A DNA stretch of 64,000 nt from RUG11237 sp045119215 (GTDB lineage Bacteria; Bacillota; Clostridia; Lachnospirales; Lachnospiraceae). This document shows, one piece after another, positions 9,134-18,390 of the stretch (the first letter of the stretch is position 1; every line of letters begins with the position of its first letter). Below the pieces are notes generated by a model that was not told where the DNA came from, did not search any database, and worked only from the letters and a program-made list of their open reading frames with translations. Made by a program: the position numbers and the translations under genes. The stretch is from contig JBGVDD010000229.1 in the NCBI GenBank assembly GCA_045119215.1, positions 35,585-99,584 of the forward strand, written 5' to 3'.

Positions 9134-10327
9134 CTATTTTTTTAGCCAGTGAATTTGAGTATCTGAATAGTAATCTTTGGTTGCAACAGTTTTTCCATTT
9201 TCAATAAATTCTCTTGGAACTCTTTTACCAATATCACAAACCAACTCGTAGTTAAATCGGTGGGACAACTCACCTAATTCTTCGGCTGTTATGGTATGCT
9301 CCCCGTCTTTTCCAAGTAGGACAACTTTATCGCCCACTTTGATATCCTTAATATCGGTTACATCTATCATCATCTGATCCATGCAGACACGCCCGCAAAT
9401 TTTTGCATATTGTCCATGAATCAAAACGTATCCAATATTGGATAGACTTCTAGGGTAACCATCTCCATATCCCACGGGAATGGTTGCTATTACACGTTCT
9501 TCTTTTGAAATATAGGTATGACCATAACTAATCCCGGTATCTTTTGGAATCTTTTTGATGTGAACCACATGACTTTCTATGGACATTACTGGTTTTAATG
9601 GTACTGTGGATTTGTTAATCTCATCTGAAGGAAGGAGTCCATATAAGATAATACCTGCCCGAACCATATCCATCTGTACACCAGGTAAATCTGTAATCCC
9701 TGCACTGTTAGAACAATGTTTTAATTTCAGAACAATGCCTGTATCTTCAATGTCCTTGGTAAATTTACAAAATAATTCATACTGTCTCTGGGCACTGGTT
9801 TTATCTGATTCATCTGCCTTGGCAAAATGGGTAAAGGCTCCTTCTATAACAATATTTGGAAGTGCATAGATACGTTGTATATCCTCAAGGGATTCTTCAG
9901 ACGGAAGAAAACCAATGCGCCCCATACCGGTATCTAATTTTAAATGGATGTAGGCAGTCCGGTTCATTTCCACTGCCTTATCGGATAGTTCCTTTGCCAT
10001 GTCATAAGAAAAGACTGCCATGCGAACCTGGTCTTCTATCAGCATAGGAAATGAATACGGGAATACACCTCCAAGAATTAGTATTTGTTTCTTCATCCCT
10101 GCTTTTCTAAGAATATCTGCTTCCTCTGCAGTAGCTACCGCATAGCCCCAGATTCTGTCATCCTTTTCATATAGATGTGCCAAAGGAATTGCACCGTGAC
10201 CATAACCATCTGTTTTTATTACTGCTACAATTTGACTTTTGGCATCAATTCTTTTTTCTATTGATGCTATATTCTCTTTTACTGCGTCTAAATCTATTTT
10301 CGCACATACTCTTTTATATTGCTCCAT
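9134..10327 (-). CDS. alr: alanine racemase
   Basis: PLP enzyme interconverting L- and D-alanine for peptidoglycan. It has 397 residues. The N-terminal TIM barrel carries the PLP lysine K38 in the motif KTDGYGHG. The C-terminal beta domain holds the catalytic tyrosine segment GISYGHTY and the MDQMMIDVT strand. The gene overlaps the 3' end of nnr by 14 bp, indicating translational coupling. Its first residues contain AKIDLDAVKENI, the common Alr start. Confidence 0.95.
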   Translation of the reverse strand: MEQYKRVCAKIDLDAVKENIASIEKRIDAKSQIVAVIKTDGYGHGAIPLAHLYEKDDRIWGYAVATAEEADILRKAGMKKQILILGGVFPYSFPMLIEDQVRMAVFSYDMAKELSDKAVEMNRTAYIHLKLDTGMGRIGFLPSEESLEDIQRIYALPNIVIEGAFTHFAKADESDKTSAQRQYELFCKFTKDIEDTGIVLKLKHCSNSAGITDLPGVQMDMVRAGIILYGLLPSDEINKSTVPLKPVMSIESHVVHIKKIPKDTGISYGHTYISKEERVIATIPVGYGDGYPRSLSNIGYVLIHGQYAKICGRVCMDQMMIDVTDIKDIKVGDKVVLLGKDGEHTITAEELGELSHRFNYELVCDIGKRVPREFIENGKTVATKDYYSDTQIHWLKK

Positions 10328-11927
10328 TTTGATTTCCTCCTTGGTTTTCCCTTAAAACTGTATATATTTTATTCATTATATGCACAGCATTCATAGAGTA
10401 GTTCCCATATTCTTCTGATGCCTTTTCACCGGATAATCCATGTAAAAATACGCCCATACAGGCACCCTCATATAAAGTCATACCCTGACTAATCAAACCG
10501 GCAATCATACCAGTAAGCACATCGCCACTGCCTCCACAAGCCATACCATTACATCCGGATAGATTGATATAAGGCGGAAGAGACTTGCAATGAATATCAA
10601 AGCTTAGTTCTGGGGATGCACCTACCAGGGTTCTGTGATTTTTGGCTACCAAAACACAGTGATGTTCTCTTGCAAAATCCTGGGTTATTTTTTCGTAAGA
10701 ATCCAAGATAACTGACATATCCTGATGGGTTAGTCTTGCAAGCTCCTTAAGGTGGGGGGTAAAAATCCATTGTTTTTTGTGAGATTTTTGTGACAACCAC
10801 TGTGGATGTTTGCTGATTAAATTAATAGCATCAGCATCGATGATACAGGGTTTGTAACAGTGGGTTAATACATATTCTACAATCATCTCAGCCTGCTTTC
10901 CCTGACCAAGTCCTGGACCAAGGACAACTACGCTAGCTTTACTTAAGCTTAATTTAAGCTTTTCTTTTAAAGCATCCTCTGAATCCTGTTCGGTATATGT
11001 GGTTAATACAGCTTGAAATAACAGTTGTTGCAAAATCTGACGGTTACATTCTTCTGAGAACAATTCTACCAGGCCACATCCGGTTGCATAGGCTGCACCC
11101 CCACTAAGATAAGCTGCCCCCGCCATATTTTGGCTCCCGGCAATACAAAGCACTCGTCCAAAGGTACCTTTATTTCCGTTGTTTTTTCTCCTTGGAATTC
11201 TACAAATATCTTCTCTGTCATAGGTAAAATAATCCGGTACCAGGTGTTTGTTTAAAAAAGGAATGGCGGATATACCGATATTTTTTGAAATTACTTCTCC
11301 AGAATAATCCCTTCCTTCTCTTAAATGCAGCCCTGGTTTTTCGTATTGGAAAGTAATTGTTTTATCTGCCTTTACTGCTGTTCCAAGGACTTTGCCACTG
11401 TCTGTGTCTATACCGCTTGGTATATCTATGGCATACACTTTGGCCTGTTTTCCATATTCATTTATTTGATTTATTGCCAGAGCATATTCCCCGCCCACTT
11501 CTCTTTTTACGCCAATTCCAAAGATACCGTCTACAACAATATTGTATGGGGTTTTCTGAAATTTGTGAAGTATTTTCATCCTTTTTTTCTTTGATGGTGT
11601 GACTTCATCCTGCTGCTTCACTATATCAAGTTGTTCTTTCATGCCAAGGGAAAATTTCTCTTCAGGTCCAACAACATACAAATCTACACATACTTCAAGC
11701 TCTGCCAGTAATCGTGCTATGGCCACACAGTCTCCCCCATTATTGCCAATTCCTGCAACACAGGCCACTTTTAAACTTTTTAAATCCTTGTGCTGGTAAT
11801 CATTTCGTATCTGGTCCACTACAGCTAAAGCCGCCCGTTCCATTAAAACCATGGAGGGAATCCCTAATGTTTCTATGGAGTATCTGTCACATTCTCCCAT
11901 GGTATGACTTTTCAAAATATACCTCAT
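10314..11927 (-). CDS. nnr: bifunctional NAD(P)HX epimerase / ADP-dependent dehydratase
   Basis: Repairs hydrated NAD(P)H. The N-terminal YjeF-N domain (about 1-215; VAGIGNNGGDCVAIARLL) epimerises NAD(P)HX. The C-terminal YjeF-C/ribokinase-like domain (about 235-525; NGMACGGSGDVLTGMIAGL near the end) dehydrates it. The 537-residue length fits the fused bacterial enzyme. Arrangement nnr-alr-mazF is common in clostridia (family knowledge). Confidence 0.94.
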   Translation of the reverse strand: MRYILKSHTMGECDRYSIETLGIPSMVLMERAALAVVDQIRNDYQHKDLKSLKVACVAGIGNNGGDCVAIARLLAELEVCVDLYVVGPEEKFSLGMKEQLDIVKQQDEVTPSKKKRMKILHKFQKTPYNIVVDGIFGIGVKREVGGEYALAINQINEYGKQAKVYAIDIPSGIDTDSGKVLGTAVKADKTITFQYEKPGLHLREGRDYSGEVISKNIGISAIPFLNKHLVPDYFTYDREDICRIPRRKNNGNKGTFGRVLCIAGSQNMAGAAYLSGGAAYATGCGLVELFSEECNRQILQQLLFQAVLTTYTEQDSEDALKEKLKLSLSKASVVVLGPGLGQGKQAEMIVEYVLTHCYKPCIIDADAINLISKHPQWLSQKSHKKQWIFTPHLKELARLTHQDMSVILDSYEKITQDFAREHHCVLVAKNHRTLVGASPELSFDIHCKSLPPYINLSGCNGMACGGSGDVLTGMIAGLISQGMTLYEGACMGVFLHGLSGEKASEEYGNYSMNAVHIMNKIYTVLRENQGGNQNGAI

Positions 11928-11960
11928 AAATACACCTCTCTATCTTGCTTGAATAGCATA

Positions 11961-11989
11961 CAAAAGAAGCGTGCATACCTACACGCTTC
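11961..11989 (-). terminator. hairpin directly after the 198-aa gene
   Basis: An 8-bp perfect stem (GAAGCGTG at 11966-11973 with CACGCTTC at 11982-11989) starts immediately after the stop codon. The following minus-strand tract is only TTTTG, so termination strength is uncertain. Confidence 0.5.
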
Positions 11990-12586
11990 CTATTTCTGTT
12001 CTTCTTCTAAATCAAAGATTTCTATTACTTCTGGTCCAAAAATATCATGCATATAGGAATACATCATCTTGTTTCGAGTTTCCTTGTCCTGCTTGCGTAA
12101 AACATTCTTCTTTAATTCCACTCGAATCTGTGCAATCCATTTGGAAATTCTTTCTATTTCATCTGCATTTTCATGCATTTTTTGATGGCAATATGCCATG
12201 GTTTCTAACATCAGTGCGGTATTCACCTGTTTTAGTTCCTTGGGTAAATCCAGAAGTTGATTTTCATAATCTTCAATTTTCTCATTTATTTCACGAATCA
12301 ATCGTTCGCTTTCACTCATTTTTTTACTGGAAGTATTGGAGGTCTCATGCATATTGTTCACTATACCGTCCATTAGTTTCTTTTTCAGCTTCTTTAAGTC
12401 TTTGATATCTGTGCGTAAACTCCCCTCACGCTTGATACAATCATTTACAGCCGCCTCCAATTCAACAATATTTGCGGGTTTATCCCCTATGGAAAATAAT
12501 TTGTGCCATTTATGTTCTAATGGAAGTGGTGCAATTTTTTTTTCTTTTATATATGCTAAATACCTATCTTTTTCTTCTCCAGTCAT
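11990..12586 (-). CDS. unrecognised coiled-coil protein
   Basis: 198 residues, no signal peptide or membrane segment. It is highly charged and almost entirely helical, with heptad-like Leu/Ile spacing from about 40 to 165 (coiled coil). I do not recognise a family. It begins 14 bp after the stop of rex in the same orientation, so it is probably translated from the rex transcript. It ends at a small hairpin. It could be a structural or adaptor protein; no function can be assigned. Confidence 0.7.
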   Translation of the reverse strand: MTGEEKDRYLAYIKEKKIAPLPLEHKWHKLFSIGDKPANIVELEAAVNDCIKREGSLRTDIKDLKKLKKKLMDGIVNNMHETSNTSSKKMSESERLIREINEKIEDYENQLLDLPKELKQVNTALMLETMAYCHQKMHENADEIERISKWIAQIRVELKKNVLRKQDKETRNKMMYSYMHDIFGPEVIEIFDLEEEQK

Positions 12587-12600
12587 TAGCTTATCCCCTT

Positions 12601-13236
12601 TTATCTTTGTCTATTACTATTAATCTTGTATGACAGTCTCATTAAACTTTCAGATAAATGCACGTTTTCAACCATTACATCCTTGGGTAAATTTAAATCT
12701 GTATGTGCAAAATTCCAGATTGCTTTTACACCGCAGCTAACTAATATCCGAGCAACTTGAACAGCTCCGGTTTTTGGAATTGCCATAGCTGCGATTTGAA
12801 TATCATTTTCTTTTAAAAAACTTTCCAGTTGGGAAATGTCATAAACTGGAATACCTCTTACGGTTGTACCTTTTAGCTCTTTCTTTTTATCAAACATGGC
12901 CTTAGTAATAAATCCTCGGGATTCAAAATTTCCATAATTTGCAATTGCCTGTCCTAAATTACCGGCACCAATGATAATCATATTATGGCGTTTGTCCAAC
13001 CCTAAAATTTTACCAATTTCGTCATAAAGAAAATTTACATTATATCCATATCCTTGCTGTCCAAACCCACCAAAATTATTTAAATCCTGACGAATCTGAG
13101 ACGCAGTCACCTGCATTCTTTCACTTAACTCTCCCGATGAAATTCTTTCTACACCACTGTCTTTTAGTTCACCTAAATATCTGTAATATCGTGGAAGTCT
13201 TTTAATCACAGCCTTTGAGATTCCTTTTTCACCCAC
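12601..13236 (-). CDS. rex: redox-sensing transcriptional repressor Rex
   Basis: 211-residue NADH/NAD+-responsive repressor of fermentation genes. The winged helix (about 1-75) includes RLPRYYRYL and the ASQIRQDLNNFGGFGQQGYGY stretch. The Rossmann domain has the GAGNLG loop at 90-95. A C-terminal swapped helix follows. A 198-residue coiled-coil gene follows 14 bp downstream. I found no convincing full Rex operator (TTGTTAA-type dyad) in the 106-bp upstream gap. Confidence 0.95.
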   Translation of the reverse strand: MGEKGISKAVIKRLPRYYRYLGELKDSGVERISSGELSERMQVTASQIRQDLNNFGGFGQQGYGYNVNFLYDEIGKILGLDKRHNMIIIGAGNLGQAIANYGNFESRGFITKAMFDKKKELKGTTVRGIPVYDISQLESFLKENDIQIAAMAIPKTGAVQVARILVSCGVKAIWNFAHTDLNLPKDVMVENVHLSESLMRLSYKINSNRQR

Positions 13237-13312
13237 TGTAATGCCTCCTTATAATATATTCTGTTTTTATTATATCGGAATGTTAAATTATTGTCAATAA
13301 AGGCTGAAACAT

Positions 13313-13336
13313 AGCCGGTGTATCCTTACACCGGCT
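13313..13336 (-). terminator. hairpin after yqeY
   Basis: A 10-bp perfect stem (AGCCGGTGTA, loop TCCT, complement to 13336) lies 6 bp beyond the yqeY stop. It has no clear T-tract, so it could be a terminator or a 3'-end-stabilising hairpin. Confidence 0.45.
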
Positions 13337-13342
13337 TTAAAC

Positions 13343-13780
13343 TTATTTACATAATTCAGCAACTACTTGATTGATTACCTTTCCGTCTGCTTTTCCTTTT
13401 AATTCAACCATAACAGCTTTCATAATCTGCCCTTTGTTTTTGGTAGCCACAACATCGGCAAATTTTTCAGTGATAAATGTCTTAACTTCCTCCTCTGACA
13501 TCAATTTTGGAGCGTACTCAGAAAACACATCGTATCTTGCCTGATATTCTGCCTTTAATTCAGCACGATCCTCTGGGCAGGAATCAATCTGTTCCTTAAT
13601 GGTTTTGATTTCTTTGAGAATAACTCTGTCCACTAGTTCTTCCTTGATGTCATCACGACAGCCTTCGTCAATTGCTACCTTCTTAACTGCCGATACCAGA
13701 GTGGAAATAGCTTCTTTTCTCGCTTTATCTCTTGCTTTCATTGCTGCAACCATATCTTTTTGTAATGTTTCTAACTGCAT
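13343..13780 (-). CDS. yqeY: YqeY/GatB-C-domain protein
   Basis: 145 residues matching the small GatB/YqeY family. The fold is shared with the tRNA-binding tail of the amidotransferase subunit GatB. Landmarks are MKARDKARKEAISTL near the start and the C-terminal NKGQIMKAVMVELKGKADG. The role is not established, though tRNA-linked function is usually inferred. AGGAGG precedes the ATG. It lies 37 bp downstream of the pullulanase gene, and a GC-rich hairpin follows it. Confidence 0.9.
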   Translation of the reverse strand: MQLETLQKDMVAAMKARDKARKEAISTLVSAVKKVAIDEGCRDDIKEELVDRVILKEIKTIKEQIDSCPEDRAELKAEYQARYDVFSEYAPKLMSEEEVKTFITEKFADVVATKNKGQIMKAVMVELKGKADGKVINQVVAELCK

Positions 13781-13817
13781 AGTAATATCCTCCTTAATCT
13801 ATCCGTATTTATATGTT

Positions 13818-16244
13818 CTACTTCTTTCTTTTATTTACTTTTTGTGATTTTTTTGCTACTCCATCTTTGGCAATCACCATGGCGGAATAAGGCTGTATGG
13901 TCACCTTATCTCTGGCACCTCCAAGACTTTCGGTTCCTGCATACTGGTGATTTACATATATTTTCCAGTCTCCCGCGGGAATATCAATTTCAGTCTCAAC
14001 TGCTGTGTTATTATACATAACATAAATCTGAGATGCTGTCTCTTTTGGGTAAGAGCCGTCGATAGAGAATGCAGTAATTCCATTTGGCAAGCCTTCTGTA
14101 AATGTAATGTACTTTTCTATGTTATCTGTAGATGTCATCCGCAGTGAGGCATGGGCTTTACGAAAAGCAATTAACCCCTGATAGTATTCATACATATTTT
14201 TGTACAAGGGATCAGCCAAATTACTCCATTTTACTGCATTGATTTCATCACCGGATTTATAGCTGTTGCTGTCAAAGCATTGAGCTAAATTTTCTTTGTC
14301 ACCTTCCGGTTTTTCCTTACTGCGAAGTATTTCCTCTCCTTCTGGAAAAAGCACAGCCCCCTGGGAGGTAAATAAAATCGCTGCGGCAAGTTTATTCTTC
14401 TGTGCTATCACAGTGGTATTTTTATCCCCACCAGCCATGGCCAATTTATCGAACAATGTATTATTATCATGACAGGAATTATAATTGATTAACTGTAGTG
14501 GCGTAGAGGCCCAGTTTGTTTTACCAGTTATAATTTTCCTTAATTTATCCGACTTTAAAGAATTTCCAGACACATATCCGCCGTCTGAGGATGTACCGTT
14601 TTTTCCACGGATGTTGTCCCTGAAAAAGTCATTATACATGGCCAATCCTGGCACACTGGATAAATTATCCTGAGTAGTAAGAGTATAACCGGATTTTGTC
14701 ATGGTAGTAGATAAAGTTGTGGTCATATCCCAGCCTTCTCCATAAAAAATCACGTCTGGATGTTTGGCACGTACTGTATTAATGATTTCATTCATTGTTA
14801 CTGTATCAATTAAACCACCTAAATCAAACCGGAAACCATCCATGTGGTATTCGTCTACCCAGTAATTGACAGAATCTACGATATATTTTTTTACCATACT
14901 TCGCTCTGTGGCAGTATCGTTACCGCAACCGCTACCGTTAATGTAATCTCCATAGTCATTAGTTCTGGAAAAATATTTTGGCACCAAAACATTGTAACAA
15001 AAATTATCCACATCGTAAACATGGTTATATACTACATCCATTACTACACTTATTCCGTTATCATGGAATGTTTTCACCATCTGCTTCACTTCTTTTACTC
15101 TTGCAGCACCATCTGCAGGATTTGAAGAGTAAGATCCTTCAGGAGTATTATAATTTACCGGGTCGTAACCCCAGTTGTAGTCCCCCTCTTTTGTTTCATC
15201 TACGGAACCAAAATCATAAATAGGCATGAGATGTACATAGTTTACCCCCAGATTTTTTATATAGGTTAATCCGGTATAATCACCATTAGAATTGGTGGTA
15301 TAGGTTTCAGTCAAGCCTAAATACTTGCCTTTATTTTTTACACCGGAATCTGCATCTATGGTGTAATCCCTTACATGAAGTTCATAGATAATATCATCAG
15401 TAAGGGCATTCCCTTTATTTGGATTGGTATCCTTTTCCCAGCCTTCCGGATTAGTGGTGGACATATCCAGCACCATGGAGCGTTTTCCATTGATTCCTGC
15501 TGACTTTCCATAAGGATCAGATGTTTCGCTAGACTTTCCTTCTGTGATAACACTGAAAGTGTAATAGGTATCTTTCCAATCACCTACCTTTTTTACCATC
15601 CAAACCCCTTGTTCCAACAAAGACATATCGTCTGTACATATAATATCGTTCTGACTTGGATCACCTGACTTATAAAAGTTAATCATAACCTTTTGTGCTG
15701 TTGGGGCCCAGACCTTCACCATGGTTTCCTCTGGTGTGTAAGTCACACCTAAGTCATCCCCTTGATATGTAAAAGCATCCTCAAATTCGGGGGTTGAATA
15801 AAGTAATGGCATAGTGACAGTAATTAGGTCATCTTTATATGAGACAACATATGTTTTTTGGGTATCTACAGTTTCCGCTACTTTTAGTGTGTATCGTGCG
15901 GCAGCTTTCACTCTGTTGTTTACGGTAAGTTCGTCACCGTTTTCGTCCAGTACCTTTACCTTATACTCCTCTTCCAGGGGAATAATGCCATCGGTAATCA
16001 ATATAAAGGAATTGCTTTTAAGATTATATACAGCAGTTTTTATGCGGGCTTCTTTCTGAACCGCTGCTGTAGCTGTAGGCAATTCTTTGGTAACTTCCTT
16101 GTCCACCTTAGGTGTGGGGGTAGCAGTCAACTGTGACACTTCTGGTTTGGTTTCTTTTTTGTTATCTCCACAGCCTGTTAAATTACTGCCAAGCAAGACA
16201 AAGAGCATCAACATACTTAAATATATTGACCATCTGCTTCTCAT
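13818..16244 (-). CDS. pulA: type I pullulanase, GH13 lipoprotein
   Basis: Exported alpha-1,6-glucan debranching enzyme for pullulan/starch. It has 808 residues. A lipoprotein signal ends in the lipobox LTGC (C25), followed by a Thr/Pro/Lys-rich linker, a CBM48-like beta domain (about 150-260) and a GH13 barrel. The pullulanase signature YNWGYDPVNYNTPEGSY is present. The catalytic motifs are MDVVYNHV, GFRFDLGG (nucleophile Asp), FYGEGWD (acid/base Glu) and NYNSCHDN (third Asp). It would sit on the outer face of the membrane. It has its own promoter (16328-16355) and a perfect palindrome in the 5' leader. Confidence 0.93.
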   Translation of the reverse strand: MRSRWSIYLSMLMLFVLLGSNLTGCGDNKKETKPEVSQLTATPTPKVDKEVTKELPTATAAVQKEARIKTAVYNLKSNSFILITDGIIPLEEEYKVKVLDENGDELTVNNRVKAAARYTLKVAETVDTQKTYVVSYKDDLITVTMPLLYSTPEFEDAFTYQGDDLGVTYTPEETMVKVWAPTAQKVMINFYKSGDPSQNDIICTDDMSLLEQGVWMVKKVGDWKDTYYTFSVITEGKSSETSDPYGKSAGINGKRSMVLDMSTTNPEGWEKDTNPNKGNALTDDIIYELHVRDYTIDADSGVKNKGKYLGLTETYTTNSNGDYTGLTYIKNLGVNYVHLMPIYDFGSVDETKEGDYNWGYDPVNYNTPEGSYSSNPADGAARVKEVKQMVKTFHDNGISVVMDVVYNHVYDVDNFCYNVLVPKYFSRTNDYGDYINGSGCGNDTATERSMVKKYIVDSVNYWVDEYHMDGFRFDLGGLIDTVTMNEIINTVRAKHPDVIFYGEGWDMTTTLSTTMTKSGYTLTTQDNLSSVPGLAMYNDFFRDNIRGKNGTSSDGGYVSGNSLKSDKLRKIITGKTNWASTPLQLINYNSCHDNNTLFDKLAMAGGDKNTTVIAQKNKLAAAILFTSQGAVLFPEGEEILRSKEKPEGDKENLAQCFDSNSYKSGDEINAVKWSNLADPLYKNMYEYYQGLIAFRKAHASLRMTSTDNIEKYITFTEGLPNGITAFSIDGSYPKETASQIYVMYNNTAVETEIDIPAGDWKIYVNHQYAGTESLGGARDKVTIQPYSAMVIAKDGVAKKSQKVNKRKK

Positions 16245-16285
16245 AATTGAAAACTCCTTTAATCTGATAAAAATACAAATAACAG

Positions 16286-16314
16286 GTAACTGTTCAGAAT
16301 TACTGAACAGTTAC
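16286..16314. repeat. perfect 12-bp-arm palindrome in pulA 5' leader
   Basis: The arm at 16286-16297 (GTAACTGTTCAG) is exactly complementary to 16303-16314 with a 5-nt loop. It lies just downstream of the predicted pulA start of transcription, so it could be an operator or an RNA hairpin. A related but imperfect version lies at 45377-45403. Confidence 0.75.
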
Positions 16315-16327
16315 GCTAACATTTAAT

Positions 16328-16355
16328 ATATTACAGTAATTTTACATAATGTCAA
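16328..16355 (-). promoter_or_regulatory. sigma-A promoter of pulA
   Basis: On the minus strand TTGACA (16350-16355), a 16-bp spacer and TAATAT (16328-16333) lie about 85 bp upstream of the pulA start. Confidence 0.7.
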
Positions 16356-16403
16356 GAAAAAGGTAGGAATATTTATGATTTAATTAAGAATCATTATTGA
16401 AAA

Positions 16404-17180
16404 CTATGCTTCACGTACAGCGTCTTTCATGTTCTTTACATAATCGTATACATAGCTTTCACTATTTCTTCCATGTTCTGCAATAATTTTCACAATGGCA
16501 CTTCCCACAATGGCTCCATCAGACAAGGCAGCCATTTTCTTTGCCTGTTCCGGGGTTGCAATACCAAATCCAACTGCACAAGGTGTGTCGGTTGCCGTTT
16601 TCACCAGGGAAATCATCTCTGAAATATCTGTTTTGATTTCTGTACGAACACCGGTAACACCAAGAGAAGACACACAGTAGACAAATCCTTTGGCACCTTC
16701 AGCCAGTTTACTGATTCTGTCGTGGGAGGTTGGGGCAATCATGGTAATTAAATCAACGCCGTATTCCTTACATACCTCAGAGATTTCATCCTTTTCTTCA
16801 TATGGAAGGTCAGGTACAATGAGACCATCGATGCCACATTCCTGACAGCGTTTCATGAATTTTTCCTTTCCATAGGTAAAAATTGGATTAATGTAAGTGA
16901 GATATACCAATGGAATATCTGTGTTTTTGCGCACCTTTGCCACCATGTCAAACAATTTATCTGTAGTACAACCTGCTGCCAGGGCACGCTCATTTGCTTC
17001 CTGAATCACCGGTCCTTCGGCAATTGGGTCTGAAAACGGTACACCAATTTCAATTAAATCAGCACCGGCTTTTTCCATAGCATAAATTAGTTTTTCTGTT
17101 GTGTCCAAATCCGGGTCACCACCGGTCAAAAATGAAATAAATGCTTTACCGTCTTTAAATGCGTTCTGAATCTTACTCAT
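16404..17180 (-). CDS. trpA: tryptophan synthase alpha chain
   Basis: Cleaves indole-3-glycerol phosphate to indole and glyceraldehyde-3-phosphate. It is a TIM barrel of 258 residues. The catalytic Glu/Asp pair lies in LIEIGVPFSDPIAEGP, and the phosphate-binding end includes GFGIATPEQ. The start is the ATG at 17180, which overlaps the trpB stop by 8 bp (ATGAGTAA) and gives the usual MSKIQNAF beginning. A longer upstream in-frame reading would lie inside trpB. It is the last gene of the trp operon. Confidence 0.95.
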   Translation of the reverse strand: MSKIQNAFKDGKAFISFLTGGDPDLDTTEKLIYAMEKAGADLIEIGVPFSDPIAEGPVIQEANERALAAGCTTDKLFDMVAKVRKNTDIPLVYLTYINPIFTYGKEKFMKRCQECGIDGLIVPDLPYEEKDEISEVCKEYGVDLITMIAPTSHDRISKLAEGAKGFVYCVSSLGVTGVRTEIKTDISEMISLVKTATDTPCAVGFGIATPEQAKKMAALSDGAIVGSAIVKIIAEHGRNSESYVYDYVKNMKDAVREA

Positions 17181-18357
17181 AAATTTCCACTCCTCTGTAT
17201 CTTGCAATGGCGGCAACATCCTTGTCACCACGACCTGAAATATTAACAACTACAATCTTATCTTTTGGCAATTCCTTGGCATACTTCATGGCATAAGAAA
17301 CTGCATGGGCACTCTCGATGGCTGGAATAATTCCCTCTGTTCTTGATAAATATTCAAATGCCTCTACTGCCTCATCGTCTGTTACAGGCACATATCTGGC
17401 ACGTTTCATATCATTTAACATAGCGTGTTCCGGTCCGATTCCAGGATAATCCAAACCAGCAGAGATAGAATATACCGGCGCAATCTGTCCATATTCATCC
17501 TGACAGAAAAGGGATTTCATTCCGTGGAACACTCCTTCGGTACCATTTGCAATAGTTGCGGCATTCTTTGGATTGTCCACACCAAGGCCTGCAGCTTCGC
17601 AACCGATTAATTCTACGGATTCATCCTCAATAAAGTCATAGAATGCTCCAATGGCGTTGCTTCCCCCTCCAACACAGGCAATCACTGCATCCGGAAGTTT
17701 TCCTTCCGCCTCTAACATCTGTGAGCGAATTTCTTCGCTGATAATTTTCTGAAAATCCCGGACCATGGTTGGGAATGGATACGGTCCCATAACAGAGCCC
17801 AGTACATAATGGGTATCGGCAATACGCTTTGTCCATTCTCTCATGGTTTCGTTTACTGCATCCTTTAAGGTCTGTGTGCCGGAAGTAACTGCATGAACCT
17901 TAGCACCTAGAAGTTCCATACGAAATACATTTAGAGCCTGACGTTCTGTGTCTTCTTTTCCCATAAACACTTCACATTCTAATCCAAGAAGAGCGGCAGC
18001 GGTAGCAGTTGCCACACCGTGTTGTCCTGCACCGGTTTCTGCAATTACACGAGTCTTTCCCATTTTTTTGGCAAGAAGACACTGTCCTAATGCATTGTTG
18101 ATTTTATGAGAACCAGTGTGGTTTAAATCTTCTCGCTTTAAATAGATTTTCGCTCCACCCAAATCTTTTGTCATTTTTTCCGCATAGTACAGCAGTGAAG
18201 GTCTTCCCACATATTCTTTCAATAAGTCTGCCAGTTCCTTTTTGAAATCTGGGTCATCTTTGTACTTGTTATAAGCTTCCTCTAATTCAATTACTGCGTT
18301 CATCAATGTTTCAGGAATATACTGTCCGCCGTATTTTCCAAATCTTCCTTTGCTCAT
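17173..18357 (-). CDS. trpB: tryptophan synthase beta chain
   Basis: PLP enzyme condensing indole with serine to form tryptophan, in an alpha2-beta2 complex with TrpA. It has 394 residues and starts MSKGRFGKYGGQYIPETLM, typical of TrpB1. The PLP lysine lies in HTGSHKINNA, the catalytic region GAGQHGVATA is intact and the phosphate cup GGGSNAIG is present. It overlaps trpA by 8 bp. Only 33 bp separate it from trpC, the spot where trpF is usually found. Confidence 0.96.
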   Translation of the reverse strand: MSKGRFGKYGGQYIPETLMNAVIELEEAYNKYKDDPDFKKELADLLKEYVGRPSLLYYAEKMTKDLGGAKIYLKREDLNHTGSHKINNALGQCLLAKKMGKTRVIAETGAGQHGVATATAAALLGLECEVFMGKEDTERQALNVFRMELLGAKVHAVTSGTQTLKDAVNETMREWTKRIADTHYVLGSVMGPYPFPTMVRDFQKIISEEIRSQMLEAEGKLPDAVIACVGGGSNAIGAFYDFIEDESVELIGCEAAGLGVDNPKNAATIANGTEGVFHGMKSLFCQDEYGQIAPVYSISAGLDYPGIGPEHAMLNDMKRARYVPVTDDEAVEAFEYLSRTEGIIPAIESAHAVSYAMKYAKELPKDKIVVVNISGRGDKDVAAIARYRGVEIYE

Positions 18358-18390
18358 TTTTTTACCTCCAATTTACTTTCATCAGTATTG

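Noticed and set aside
13237..13342. Possible Rex operator upstream of rex
   Set aside because: TGTTAAATTATTGTCA only weakly resembles the TTGTTAA-type dyad and does not form a good palindrome.
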